Origin: Dolomedes plantarius
Taxonomy: Eukaryota; Arthropoda; Arachnida; Araneae; Dolomedidae
DNA length: 64,000 nt
NCBI GenBank assembly: GCA_907164885.2
Contig: OU015501.1
Span: forward strand, 57,667,769-57,731,768
Direction of reading: 5' to 3'
Shown here: one piece after another, positions 11,901-22,086 of the stretch
Layout of the letters: every line of letters starts with the position of its first letter
Numbering within the stretch: position 1 is the first letter of the stretch
The notes under the pieces: generated by a model
Seen by the model: only the letters and a program-made list of their open reading frames with translations
What the model was told of the DNA's origin: nothing
Database searches by the model: none
Made by a program: the position numbers and the translations under genes

Positions 11901-12720
11901 TTATTTCTTAGGCATTGTACTTTTATAAGGATTTTCTGGTAAGAATTGGGCCATTTGAGTTGAGATAAGGGTATAAATTAAAAGACAGTATGTAAATTAA
12001 ATAACGGACATTAGTGTTTTAACCTTTTAAGTCCGAGTTAATGTACTAAGCATTGCAATTAATTACATAATCACTGCAATGGGGAAGTAGGTAAAATTTA
12101 GAGATTATGTCGATGTAATTTAGAGCATCGCGGAATAGGACAGCTTGAGTTAAATTTACTATGTATTTAAATTGTATTGTATTTAAATTGCAAACACTTT
12201 TAAAGAGAATTCACCCACATAACTGAAGAAAAATAAAACATAAATGTTACAAAACCAGTAGGGCTTAATTACAATGTATTGTTATTTCTTGCTTGTACAC
12301 AGATATTGTGTAGTTGTGGAATTAAATTACGTTTTTTTTTTATAAAGTGTACTACTACATAATTTAGAAGCAAAATACTTTAAAGATAGAGAAAAACAAA
12401 ATTTCATCTATTAGTTTACACTATAAGCTGCTTTAAATCCTTGTTGGAATAGTCGCTTAAACACTGGGCACAATATTATTGAAAGTAATCTAAACTATTG
12501 AAACTTTGGAGGAAATGGCTTTGTTATGCCAGTTGCTTATTTCTCGGTCCCATTTTCTTTGTATGATAGGGCAAGAAGACAAGATAGATTTTAGTCTGGA
12601 AGTTTTTGTCAAGAATGGCCCACCATTTTTCCTGTAAAACTGCTGTAAGGGATAAAGATAAAACTGGTGTTCCGTACTTGTTCAATCTCTAGTTTATTCT
12701 TTTTGTATTCATCATCCATA
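8951..12720. other. Long AT-rich stretch, nothing recognised
   Basis: No gene or element was identified in 3.7 kb. The 9990-10190 patch is less AT-rich and ends with a short CATTCGATT tandem. A patch at 10480-10620 is also less AT-rich but carries no domain. Confidence 0.35.
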
Positions 12721-12734
12721 GGAGTTCTACTAAG

Positions 12735-12810
12735 ATCAGGACTTCGAACCGGTCAGCCGATCAGTACCCCTTCGTTATCAAATAACCTGTCATTAGCTCA
12801 GTCAAATTAG
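12735..12810 (-). repeat. Possible tRNA-derived SINE head
   Basis: On the minus strand GGTTCGAAGTCC (near 12742-12753) matches a B box, and TGAGCTAATGACAGG upstream is A-box-like. No recognisable body follows. Confidence 0.3.
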
Positions 12811-12839
12811 CTCAAAATGGCGGCGAATCATGCATTAAA

Positions 12840-13337
12840 TGAAAGGGTTCTATTTTTTTCAGAAATGTAAAGGGGGTGGTCCCTTGAACAACGCCTAATA
12901 AAGTCCCCTCGATTTCAGGTGCCGCGGCGGGTGAGGTGGGGGGGTCAAAAGGTAACTTTTTTCAGTTTTTGGCGTTTATCTCGAAAACGGTGAGTCGCTC
13001 AGAAAATTGTCAAATCCCAAAATTAAAGCTGATAAAATTCCCTTCCAAATAGTGTATCAATGTTTGTACCTAAGTGTTACCGTTTTCGAGATATGAGCCG
13101 TTGAATATGAAAATTTGTCAAAAAAAGTGATAGGGGTTCAGGTATCTCGTCAACCATTCTCTTCTAACTCTTTCCCCTTCGATTTCTCACAATACTCGTG
13201 ATAGAGAAAGTTTTAGAGCGAAAAATTTCCTTTAAAAATGTATATAGTTATGCTAATTTATCTTCCCCCGGTAAATAGTTAGAGCGTTTTGAAGTTTAGG
13301 GGTACTTTTCAACATTTTGCTAGTAAAATGCTCGTCA
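12840..13337. other. Repeat-like flank of the inverted-repeat element
   Basis: This stretch has phrases such as TATCTCGAAAACGG at 12979 and CCGTTTTCGAGATATGAG at 13079, which form a loose inverted pair, and a G-rich patch at 12900-12960. Its composition differs from nearby DNA and it may belong to the element at 13338 or be an older insertion. No coding content was recognised. Confidence 0.3.
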
Positions 13338-13533
13338 CTCAAGTTTCGTTTCCAAGGTCTGTAACTCTCTTAATCACTTTGTATGCTGTTTAACTAGATA
13401 CGTATAGTATTTTTAACCCGTATAAATAATAAATTATGTATACCTGTACGTATAATGTATATCTCGTAATATACAGAAGAACACTTATAGTACAAAGGAG
13501 GAAGTAAGAAAACAAACCAAAATGTATAAAAGT
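13338..13533 (+). repeat. Left arm of long inverted repeat
   Basis: Starts CTCAAGTTTCGTTTCC and ends AATGTATAAAAGT. It pairs with 14172-14363. It ends with the same ATG TAT AAA AGT that opens the gene in the right arm, but here the frame continues only about 25 codons. Confidence 0.85.
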
Positions 13534-13647
13534 TGTTCATATAATCAAAAAATGGTTATCAAAAGTAGGTTCAAACAACAAGTACTTACATTAAATATAT
13601 TATATACAATTTATTTCATCAACTGCTTTCCTATATATTAAAAACCG

Positions 13648-14183
13648 TCAATCTGATACTTCGGAAAAAGTTTCAAACAAGTCAAGGTCTTCACTATCAT
13701 TTTGACTTCTGTAGAATGTCCGAAATTTCACGAACTGATTTCTGTTGAAAGTGAAGTATCCACGATCTATAAAATCCTGTTTAAGTTGAGGGTGGCCAGT
13801 TGTTAGTCCCAGCATGTCTTGTACATATAGGCGAGTGCACTTTGCATAATAAAAATGCCGGTGGCATGGAAGCATGGTATCATCAATTGGGCGCATGTCA
13901 CATGATCTTCCCAGTTACCAGTACGCTGTGCTGCAATGAATTTTTTCATCAACACTACCATTTTATAGTACTGGACCCACAAAGCTGCTGTTGGCCCATT
14001 ACCTTTTTGACGTGACAATTCGTTACTCAATTTCCACTGAATGCTTGCAAGGGAGGCATTTGTGGAAATGTGTTGTGGAGTAATTTCTACTGAGGTCTGA
14101 AGTAACTGAACTACTTCCCTTTCATATGGTGTGATATCTAAATTTTCCAAAATGATCTGAGCTAAAGTGACACTTTTATACAT
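13648..14183 (-). pseudogene. Broken gene of the inverted-repeat element, function unknown
   Basis: The frame starts at ATG 14181-14183 and reads about 100 codons with blocks such as LWVQYYKMVVLMKKF and RTGNWEDHVTCAQLM. A frameshift near 13880 then moves the reading to a second frame with HRHFYYAKCTRLYVQDMLGL and a stop at 13648. Blocks of the type aromatic-x-x-x-V, R-T-G-N-W and YAKxxRLY resemble, from memory, an unnamed multi-copy family in arthropod and other invertebrate genomes; no biochemical role is known to me. No DDE triad, reverse transcriptase motif or zinc finger is visible. A host-derived gene fragment caught between inverted arms is the main alternative. Confidence 0.5.
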
Positions 14184-14363
14184 TTTGGTTTGTTTTCTTA
14201 CTTCCTCCTTTGTACTACAAGTGTTCTTCTGTATATTATGAGATATACATTATACGTACAGCTATACATAATTTATTATTTGTACGGGTTAAAAACACTA
14301 TACGTATCTAATTAAACAGCAAAGTGATTAAGAGAGTAACAGACCTTGGAAACGAAACTTGAG
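14172..14363 (-). repeat. Right arm of long inverted repeat
   Basis: Reverse complement of 13338-13533. Read on the minus strand it ends in CAAAATGTATAAAAGT, which holds the start codon (14181-14183) of the element's gene, so the repeat may include promoter and leader. Confidence 0.85.
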
Positions 14364-14700
14364 GCCGAATATACCAGGTCATTGGGGTACACTTCAAAGT
14401 TGATGGTCTTAAGAATAACTAATGCGTCCCACATCAGAAGAATAACAGCATACTAGAATACAGCCGTGTCACACTTTATACTGAAAGAACAACATCCGAT
14501 AAAAATCAATCACTAACCTGGTGCCAAATCGAGTTTTGTCCATCAGACTGGAAACATAAAAACTGTGATTTATCATTCCAAAAAAAGCTCTTCATATTCT
14601 GTTGTACGGCTTGCATGCAACCATGGCATACTCCATAAATACATTAATTGGTAGAGTCACTGCGGATAGTGACTGACACTGAGCCACCAAGTTCCTTTTT
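14364..14700 (-). pseudogene. Tc1-type transposase relic
   Basis: Minus-strand translation gives KSFFWNDKSQFLCFQSDG, then LLMWDALVILK. These match the usual Tc1 order of the W-S-D-E-S block with the first catalytic aspartate (here W-N-D-K-S), the QSDG strand and the V-M-V-W-G-A-I block. Stops and frame changes run through it. It ends at the right arm of the inverted-repeat element, which appears to have cut it. Confidence 0.5.
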
Positions 14701-14704
14701 CAAC

Positions 14705-14900
14705 TGCCGGATGATGAGCGAATGGCTAGGGCGCTGGCATTCGTTATCACAGTCCGTGGGTTAAAGTCCCACTGTGTGCATAGATGTTTGTAGCCGTTCG
14801 GAATCGGCTTTAAGCAGTAGGTCCCGGTCTAACTAGCTCTCGTATAGCAAAAAATGACCGTAGTGCTCCAAAACCCAACCAAACCTTCTTCAACAAAGAT
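14705..14900 (+). repeat. tRNA-derived SINE
   Basis: An A-box-like GAATGGCTAGGGCG lies near 14720 and a B-box-like GGGTTAAAGTCCC at 14758-14770, with an anticodon-arm-like block between. The body continues TGTTTGTAGCCGTTCGGAAT and AAAATGACCGTAGTGCTCC. Body parts recur at 7432, 39475 and 44630, so this is the most complete copy of one SINE family here. Confidence 0.65.
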
Positions 14901-15686
14901 GGAGACGGCAGAAGGAATAAGTTTTCGTTTTAACATTTCTAACTAGGGCTTTTCCATCGCACTCCATCAGTTTAAGCGACTTTCCTGATCTTTTTTCGGC
15001 CTCATTTGTACGGCCCTTGCCTTATTTCATCGTCTCTGCCACTTCAACTGTAGTCTCATTTAGTAGCTGCAACGCCCCGCCTCGTGTTAAAATATTATCA
15101 AAAGGACATGTAGTGTCTAATCTACTTTAAACTGTAGGAAGTTCTTGTATAAGCTTAATATCTGCATAAAAAGTTCTGATAACAAGACGTAATATCTAAT
15201 GTTTAAATACTTAGCTCCTTTATCACTGCGTACCCTCACTCGCTTAGCGCATACTTGTTTTGCCCTTATGGAAATACATGGTAGCGTTCGAATTTTTTTG
15301 ATAATATACTGTGTTTCCTATCCCTCAAGTTGACTGCCATAAATTCTATTATTATGTACATTCTGTAATGAAATATAATCACATTCTCTGAAAAACTACT
15401 AAATTGTCAAATATATTTGCAATATACCATAAAGTAGTTTTTGTCAGCATACATAAGTACAACTATTTTGAAGACACTCATCCAGATAATGTGTAACATT
15501 TATTCTAGTAGCCTCTAGGAATTTGATATGAAAGAGAGATATTGCCACATTAAAAGCCTTCTTGATTTTAAATTAGCTATAGAAATATAACACTGCTTTG
15601 TTGATTTTCTTGGAAATTTTCTGTAGTGAAAACGTTGAAATCTCGATTGCCCGAAATCGCATTGTCCAAAGACAGGATGACCAATT
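14901..15686. other. No gene recognised
   Basis: The first 170 bases are moderately GC and may be an extended SINE or another repeat; the rest is AT-rich without features. Confidence 0.35.
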
Positions 15687-15690
15687 TTAA

Positions 15691-16427
15691 GGAGGTCCAG
15701 GACACGAAATTCTTCAAATTTTCGAAAAAAGAATTTATTGCATTTAAAACCTTTTCTGCTCTTTTCCGTTTAAAATGACGTTTAAGTCATGTTTCTATCT
15801 TAATAAGAACAGGAGATATTAATTTTTTTGTTTTGCAACATTCTAATAGCAGCCAATCTTTGTTTAAACCTTTAAATGCGTTTTTCTGCATAATGGGTTT
15901 TTTAATCATTTCTCTTCTTTAAATTGTTATAGGTAAAGAACCGTTAAAGATAAATGGTTCAAACTTGAAACATGTCTTTTTCAATTATTTTAGTTTAATT
16001 TTGATTCAGTAAATTTGAAAAAAAATATTTACTTTTGAAATATGATTTTTTTTAAAATAAGTGACATAATTTTTTTTGAAATTTTTACTCTAAATATTTT
16101 GAATTTCTATTAAAGTTAATATTTTGAAAAATGCTGAATCAAAATTTAAACTTACATATTTCTGTTTAATTAAATGAAAAAATTTTGAAATTCGACAGTT
16201 AATATTTCGAGTTATAATGATTTTAAATTACGACACTTTTTATAAAAAAATTTTTTTTTTTTTTAATTTTTTAATTTTTTAATTTTTTAATTTTAAATTT
16301 TCTAAAAACCTTATGAGAAGTTTTATGATGTGAATTTGAATATAAATTATATGGTTAACCATCACCAAAAATTTCAAAATTTTAACTCAATAAATAAAAA
16401 ATATTTTAAAATGTGTCCCGGATCCCT
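15691..16427. mobile_element. AT-rich non-autonomous element between TTAA sites
   Basis: Left end TTAA|GGAGGTCCAGGACAC and right end GTGTCCCGGATCCCT|TTAA are inverted (11 of 15 bases agree) and both abut TTAA. The interior is A/T blocks, including TTTTTTAA tandems at 16251-16296. TTAA duplications occur in piggyBac and Kolobok; these ends are not piggyBac-like, so Kolobok-like is the better guess. No coding remains. Confidence 0.45.
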
Positions 16428-16431
16428 TTAA

Positions 16432-17554
16432 ATGATGACAGGAATAAAATACAAATTTTCTGAAAGAATGTAAGCGGGGTTCGTAAATAATGAAATACGA
16501 CATATTTTTTTCCAGTAAATAAACTGAAAATCCATGATCAATTTATAATTACTTTAATTCTACCCTTTGAAATCGGCATATGTAGCTCTCTTAAAGACGC
16601 TGAACATTAATCCATAGCCTATTTTTAACAGAATACAAGACTATTTTTCCATGTTTTCTTATTATCCTTTCTCACGTGCATTGATTAGACCTGTGCATTA
16701 TTGTGTGTGATGGTACAAAATTAAAGTACCATCCATAGCCTTGAAAGACCTATGAAATTTATTCCTCTGATTTTACCTTTAAGGAAACTAAACGATCATT
16801 AAAAGTACATTGTGGTAACTTTAAAACCTCCATATTGGATCATGCTGTTTATTTTAGCAAGTATCAAGTGTTTTACAACAGCAGTTTGCAGATCGATAAT
16901 TTTATCCCATATATAATTTCTTGGCGAAATTCAGAACGAAAGTATTCTTTACTAGATGCATCGTGTTATCGAATTTTATTATCAAACAAGATTTCATTTC
17001 CCATGCAGTAAATAAGTTACACAAATGACGCTTTTTGATGGCAATAAAAAAAAGTCTTTGTAACAAAGCTTTTAACTTTGATACTCATTAAACTTTGGGA
17101 AAGTCACGTGGGATTTAATTAAAAGTTTATATTTTCTGTTTTAATTTAATTACTGTTATTGTACTCTTACATAGAAAATAATTTATTCTCAAAGTTAAAT
17201 CCAGATTTTTTTCACTTTGTATTAATCGCTGGGGTCTTTCATTTATTTAGAATAGAATATAATGCTGCTTGTATGTAAAAAATTGAAGAATTTTAGATTT
17301 AGATTTACGATAACATATTTGACATATACCAAACTAGCGAATTTGCCAGCAATCAGTATTACATAGAGTTTCCAAATATTTGGATTTTCTGTAAACTCGG
17401 TTATTAGATAGTAATTTTAAAATTATCCGGCGGATACCGGATAACTGAAAAAAATAAATATTACTAAACTTTATAAATATTACTTTTATTGCTTTTAAAT
17501 ATTAAATTACAAAATTATATTCACTTTTTTAATTTAAATATTTTTTTATCATTG
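16432..17554. other. AT-rich DNA, nothing recognised
   Basis: No domain, paired termini or tRNA-like head was seen. A short inverted pair ATTATCCGG/CCGGATAA lies near 17424-17443. Confidence 0.35.
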
Positions 17555-17830
17555 GCAAATTTTCAAGATCCAGACCTCTTGCATTAGTGCAAGTGCTACC
17601 CCAGGTAGCATTTTTAGCATTGAGGTCCCCAAGTATCACAGTATTATCTTCAAACAAGCTCTCCATCATACGTATTAGAATTGAGTGTCTGATTATTCGG
17701 GGGATGGTAAAGATTTTTGATGGTTATATTACGTTCATTAGAAAGAATAGTAGTACCTAGATATTCAAGGCTTTAATTTGCAGTATTGATATCCGGGATC
17801 CTCGAATCAAATATATGCGGCTGGTCCATG
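17555..17830 (-). pseudogene. LINE relic: AP-type endonuclease fragment
   Basis: The minus strand reads VILGDLNAKNATWGS and NARGLDLENL. G-D-x-N-A-x-x-x-x-W-G is the conserved central motif of the apurinic-type endonuclease of non-LTR retrotransposons, with D and N as catalytic residues. The upstream part is interrupted by stops and reads PRIIRHSILIRMMESLFEDN. It is in opposite orientation to the LINE tail that follows at 18065, so the two are different copies. Confidence 0.6.
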
Positions 17831-18064
17831 GCGAAGGGTAGTATGCAGCTTCATTTGAGGCGAGACACCACTAGGGCTGAAGACTGATTTGACCTCGATG
17901 CCTGTTGGTCCGCGGAAGGTATTTTATTTCCCTTCTACCACCTATTGGGTAACCAATAGAGGCATTCCCCTATCCGCCACCTGGGGACGTGCCCTCTAGG
18001 GGTTACAGACTCCACCGAGGGTTAAAAAAGCAGGGTAAAAAAAACAGGGTCCCCCGAGGTTTTC
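17831..18064. other. GC-richer repeat-like block, unidentified
   Basis: Base content jumps here and stays high to about 18870. The block holds CCTTCTACCACCTATTGGGT and GGGACGTGCCCTCTAGGGG. It may be 3' or 5' sequence of a LINE or a SINE body; no assignment. Confidence 0.3.
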
Positions 18065-18880
18065 TTGGCGGCCATGGCGCGATTTAGAAGCGGACACCTC
18101 CGTAGTATTAAATTCGTGGAGGGGGAGAAATCTTTTTCTGTTTGTCCTTGCTCACTTCCCGCTTGTCCTACTCACCTCTTATGGTGCATATACATTGGTG
18201 CAGAGTTCTCTGCCTGCAGACCCCCGACTCCTGTCATCACATTAGTCACGGTATTTAGAACCACCCCCATTCCCGCCCCCAAGGTCCCTCGAGTTTCTTT
18301 GATCTGGTGTCTCCCCCGACCCCGCTCGACACCATTTGACCCGCTGACCTCCCCCCCCCGCCCTTTCTTTGATGCTATGTATCCGGACCGCCAGAGGAGG
18401 CGATCCACGCATATACAGAGTACAGAGTGAACATAAATCACTGGATTCCCCAAGGCGCATGCAGAGAACTCTGCACCAATGTATATGCACCATTACACTG
18501 CGAGCACACATTCGCGAAACAGAGAGCGAAGTGTAGGGGAAAGCAGTGATTTATTGGTCCCGTGGCCGAGAGGAGGTTTTATGGCGTCCCTCATGCCTTT
18601 GATGATTCGTACTCAGACAGCTCCGGAGAGCGGTTTTAAGACGAATGATCAAAGCGACAAAATACTTCCCCCACATTGGGGGGGGGACAAATCGACACCA
18701 AAATGTATCAAGAGGTGACGGGGGGAGCTGATTCGCTTGTTTGTAGATGCGCCTTTAGAATGTATGGGTGTCTCTTTGAGACAGCTGTCGATTGAGCAGG
18801 ATTTTGTCTGTGATTCTCTTTTGCGGCGGGGTCTCTTGGACTTGGTGTAGGCTTTCCTACACCAGGGGGATTAGAAACAA
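18065..18880 (+). pseudogene. LINE relic: C-terminal tail split by an insertion
   Basis: The frame reads MARFRSGHLRSIKF, GEKSFSVCPC, PTHLL, which parallels ITRFRSGLLRTL, KVFPTCTKC and DHILVC in the LINE at 50027. It is cut at 18181 by a 311-bp element. If that element and one TTA copy are ignored, the reading resumes as LLHCE, keeping the H-x-x-x-C spacing. About 290 bases later a terminal block with LLRRGLLDLV and a stop appears near 18850, followed by an ACAACACAACAACAA tail like the one at 50622. The intervening 18510-18775 is unexplained and may be a second insertion. Confidence 0.6.
18182..18492. mobile_element. 311-bp MITE, 32-bp perfect TIRs, TTA target duplication
   Basis: TGGTGCATATACATTGGTGC... 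at 18182-18213 is the exact reverse complement of 18461-18492. TTA precedes the left end (18179-18181) and follows the right end (18493-18495). The element sits inside a LINE frame, and ignoring it together with one TTA keeps the frame and the H-x-x-x-C motif. A TTA duplication with perfect TIRs is typical of PIF/Harbinger. The interior is unusually GC- and C-rich (18335-18362) and holds no transposase. Confidence 0.7.
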
Positions 18881-19214
18881 CACAACAACAATTTTTTTCT
18901 CAAATGCGGAGGCACTTGTCATTTTTAGACATTCGACCGAATGGGAATTACCGGGCAGACAACGCCTTCAGACACCAGACTAGTAGTGGTAAACATCAAA
19001 TGGCCACCTTAACCCACACCGCAAGACTGCTGGCCATTCATTTAAGGGGGACCATATAGATGGTCAGCAATACCCCCTACAACCCACTCCCGTAATTTAC
19101 AACCGAGTCAAGTGAAGAAACAGGAACACTTGACCCCGCACTTCCAGAGGAAAATTTGGGAAGTTGGAGGACATTGCAGCCACGACAGATTTTACGTGCA
19201 ACAGCAGCCATTAG
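18881..19214. other. Repeat-like sequence of mixed base content, unidentified
   Basis: Moderate GC content and short blocks such as GGGGGACCATATAGATGG suggest further LINE or SINE sequence. Nothing could be named. Confidence 0.3.
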
Positions 19215-19312
19215 TGTACACGGCGAGGGATTTGTCAGTGACCGGCATCAAGCCAGCAACCTTCAGATCACTAGCTCGATGCCTTTGCCAACCGGGCCAT
19301 CACTCCCCTAAA
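19215..19312 (-). repeat. tRNA-derived SINE head
   Basis: On the minus strand TGGCCCGGTTGGCAAAGGCA (A box, 19280-19299) is followed at tRNA-like distance by GGCTTGATGCC (B box, 19244-19254). It lies directly against the hAT relic at 19312. Confidence 0.5.
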
Positions 19313-19780
19313 TTTAAATAATAGTATTTCAAAAATACTAATGCATTCAGTGATGCGCAAGAAAGCCTAGATCTAATTTTAATACAGAAATATCCAGAAA
19401 CGGAAAAGGTTCTCTCCGAATCTATTGAAGTCGGTTTTGCTGTTTTCAGTGCCTTATACAGCAATTCAAGATTTTGTGTTCTCTTAGAAGTTTTCTTGAA
19501 GATGTTAAACTCCTCCTTTAAAGTGCCGATATCATTTGATATTCACATATGTTTAACGTTGGACGTGTTTGAAATGTATAAATTTAGTTCTTCATGGAAT
19601 TATTTTTCTGGTTCACCATGGGATGCGAATTCTTCACACAAAATGTCTTCATCCTCAGAATGCTGTATAGTCACATCGGGGAAAAGTCTCTTCATAAGAG
19701 CTGTAGCAAAAATTCGAACAGATTTTGCTGGGACATTTGTAGAATCAACAGGACATCTACATATTTAAGTTGCTAAGCCG
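19312..19780 (-). pseudogene. hAT transposase relic, C-terminal part
   Basis: The minus strand reads ATALMKRLFPD, then LELLYKALKTAKPTS, DSERTFSVSGYFCIKIRSRL and LNALVFLKYY. This is the hAT C-terminal dimerisation region, whose S/E-R-x-F-S-x-S and N-A-L-x-F-L-K blocks are conserved. Two frame changes and two internal stops break it. It is a different hAT family from the one at 60339. No termini were identified. Confidence 0.65.
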
Positions 19781-20211
19781 AGTCTTTGGGCAGTCTGTGA
19801 GAGAAAAATTCTCCATCATTTACTTCATTTTGGTCTTAAACGAAAGATTTTAATCTATAGATGTGCCAAATTTGGTTTTTGAAATCCCAATTTCTATTAA
19901 TTAGCGATAATTTATAATTAAAAATTTCTTTCTGCGCATGCTCAGTGACATGTTTAAATCTACCTTTAGATACTTACTAAGCACGAGGCCGAATAAACAC
20001 GCTAACTTGTTTATTTCGAGGAATCTCTCTAGCTCTCTCTCTGCCATTTTCATTTTTAATTATGTTTGCAAGATATAGAATTAAACCTGACGGAAATTGT
20101 TTATTTCATTGCTCTGTTGAGTAACCCTATTTATTTTTATTAGGTCCAATAGTAATTTTTCAAAGTGTATTTCTCTATTCGTAATATTGATTTTCAACAT
20201 TTGGCAATGAT

Positions 20212-20775
20212 GTGTTGAGTATAATTTGTGTAGTAGTAAATTTATTTACTATCCAGCCGTCATGTTTTGACGGGTACCAACTAGTTTCAATGTTGTCATT
20301 TTTTCGCGATCCAAAAGCTTGTAAAAATGGCGTTTTCCCACTTTATACGAATTTAATGCAAACCTTTTTTTGTAAATTTTTTTATGCACAATGTGTTTTC
20401 TTGAATAAATTTCGAAAACTCATTTCCAAAATATCTCACAAATTAAAAAAAATGTCAAAATTCAAATGTAAACGCTCATTTTATATGGAAAAATTTAAAA
20501 ATGTAGTTTGCAGATATCCTGAAAATATTGGGCTGGTATCGGATACGGTAAAAAATTCAAAAACCGCGTATAACGGATATGGATATTTCCGTTTTGGAAA
20601 CCCTAGTATTACTAGACCAGAACAAACATGGGTATGGTTAGAAAATGCAGTTGTGTATTTAAGAAGTAATAAAAATGAAAAAAAAAAAGACAAGAAGTCT
20701 CAAATCTCAATTGCAAACGAAAAAAGATTATCAATTATAGTAAAACTAATTCCCAATAATAATCATATTGGTTAG
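20212..20775 (+). CDS. Hypothetical open frame of up to 187 codons
   Basis: This is the second longest uninterrupted frame without a recognised domain. The first ATG that could open it is near 20290, giving about 160 codons. It is rich in Lys, Phe and Asn, as AT-rich chance frames are, with some mixed segments (RYPENIGLVSDTVK, SITRPEQTWVWLENA). No signal peptide, membrane span or catalytic motif is clear. It lies just outside the LTR at 20908. It may be an old element fragment or chance. Confidence 0.2.
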   Translation: MLSIICVVVNLFTIQPSCFDGYQLVSMLSFFRDPKACKNGVFPLYTNLMQTFFCKFFYAQCVFLNKFRKLISKISHKLKKMSKFKCKRSFYMEKFKNVVCRYPENIGLVSDTVKNSKTAYNGYGYFRFGNPSITRPEQTWVWLENAVVYLRSNKNEKKKDKKSQISIANEKRLSIIVKLIPNNNHIG

Positions 20776-21104
20776 TTTATAAATATTGATGTATCAATGA
20801 AAAGAATGAGAAGTAAAAATAAAAAGAATTTACTTCTATCTATCACATCTGCTGAACATATAAATAGCAGTGCTAGTTCTTGTGGCGGTGAAAATGTAAA
20901 TGATTGGTGTATTGGGGGTATTATATAATAAATATAATAATAATGATAATTAGGATTTTGAATTCATTGATTAAGATTGGTCAAGATTGTGGTTAGTACA
21001 TTGCATTCATTGTGATTCCTAAATGATGGAAACAACTCTGGTTTAATATGACAAATTAATTTATTGAATATTAAACACATAAATAATACGATGCAATACT
21101 ACTA

Positions 21105-21300
21105 AATATTTCATACTACATCTACACATATTACTCACAACTTCATTACTACTATGTAAATTCTCTACGACACATGTATTTAATTCATTCAATTATTATG
21201 ATAATATTTCATACTTCATCTACACATATTACTCACAACTTCATTACTACGAAGTTAATTCTCTACGACACATATATTTAATTCATTCAATTATTATGAT
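21105..21300. repeat. 98-bp tandem duplication inside the LTR
   Basis: AATATTTCATACTACATCTA starts copy one at 21105 and copy two at 21203; copy two ends at 21300 where AATATTTTA begins again. The two differ at only a few bases, so the duplication is recent compared with the rest of the LTR. Confidence 0.9.
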
Positions 21301-21597
21301 AATATTTTATAAGCATAATCACTAATATAACCTTGTTCCATTACTACCAATATATACAAGCATAGCATCACGTTAATTAAATTGTTTTTTTACGAATTAT
21401 CAGTCATCTCCTTAACATTCTATACTCAAATCACATCCTCATCGCGCTCTATATTAGTTATTAAGGCTACACACTGAGAAGCAATGACGGTAATATGAAA
21501 GGGAAACACAAAAGACTGCACCTCAACCGATGATTTTTGGATCACTTGGATGGGAATCTGGCACTCGTAAGGACGAACTTCGTTGTATTATCATCCC

Positions 21598-21776
21598 ACT
21601 GGAACTAGGGCACTCTCTTCGTCTGGTACAAGGCTCCTTCAATCATTGCAGACACTCTACACAGTAAACTGGGACACTCTCATCGTAGGTTATATGGTTC
21701 CTTCACTCATTGCAGACCCTCGGCACAGGACACTGGGGCGCTCTCTTCCTAGGTAATAGGGCTCCTTTGCATGGGC
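21598..21776. repeat. 63-64-bp tandem repeats, about 2.7 copies, in U3-like region
   Basis: The phrase GGGCACTCTCTTCG recurs at 21608, 21671 and 21735 with following CTCCTTC-ATCATTGCAGAC blocks. Repeats in U3 often carry transcription factor sites. Confidence 0.75.
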
Positions 21777-22086
21777 CACGACTTATATTAATATCATCGG
21801 GCGTTCTTCGTACATATTCATCGGATTGATACTACTACTTTTTCAAACTTCTAACTAACTCTCCTTCTTATGTGCCTCCCTATCTTATTTCATATTATTT
21901 TCTCTTATTAATGCTGACTCCGCCTCTTCGATTTCCCTGACCTCCGCAATCCCTGACCTCCGCAATTTCGATTGGTCATATTATTACCATGCCATCGTCA
22001 TTCGTCCGTGGTTGCCTCCTCTCAATCCCCTTTTTACCAATGCGCATCGAGGGCGGGATTTATAAAATTATCCCCCTAATTTAACA

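Larger units (their letters stand above)
13338..14363. mobile_element. Compact element with about 195-bp inverted repeats and an unknown gene
   Basis: Two arms, 13338-13533 and 14172-14363, are near-identical reverse complements over almost 200 bases with a handful of substitutions and two small indels. Between them lies a broken minus-strand gene. The arm carries what looks like the 5' leader of that gene and its ATG, so both arms point an ATG inward, but only the right arm is followed by the open frame. Just outside the right arm a Tc1 relic stops abruptly, which supports an insertion boundary near 14364. No clear target duplication was found. The family is not recognised. Confidence 0.55.
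20908..22086 (-). mobile_element. LTR of an LTR retrotransposon, 3' LTR likely
   Basis: On the minus strand the block starts TGTTAAATTAGGGGGATAAT at 22086 and ends CCCCCAATACA at 20908, so it has TG...CA ends with mirrored G5/C5 subtermini. AATAAA on the minus strand at 21059-21064 suits the R region. Upstream there are tandem repeats like those of U3 regions. The sequence before its start (minus strand GGAGCATGGGAAA) resembles a polypurine tract, which suggests a 3' LTR with some internal sequence left. The flanks carry no matching duplication, so it is not a clean solo LTR. Gag and pol are absent. Confidence 0.5.

Noticed and set aside
18172..18511. Two Gly- and Arg-rich minus-strand frames
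   Set aside because: They are shadows inside the GC-rich MITE at 18182-18492 and show no motif.
21105..21300. CRISPR-like repeat array
   Set aside because: It is a simple 98-bp tandem duplication without spacers, in a eukaryotic LTR.
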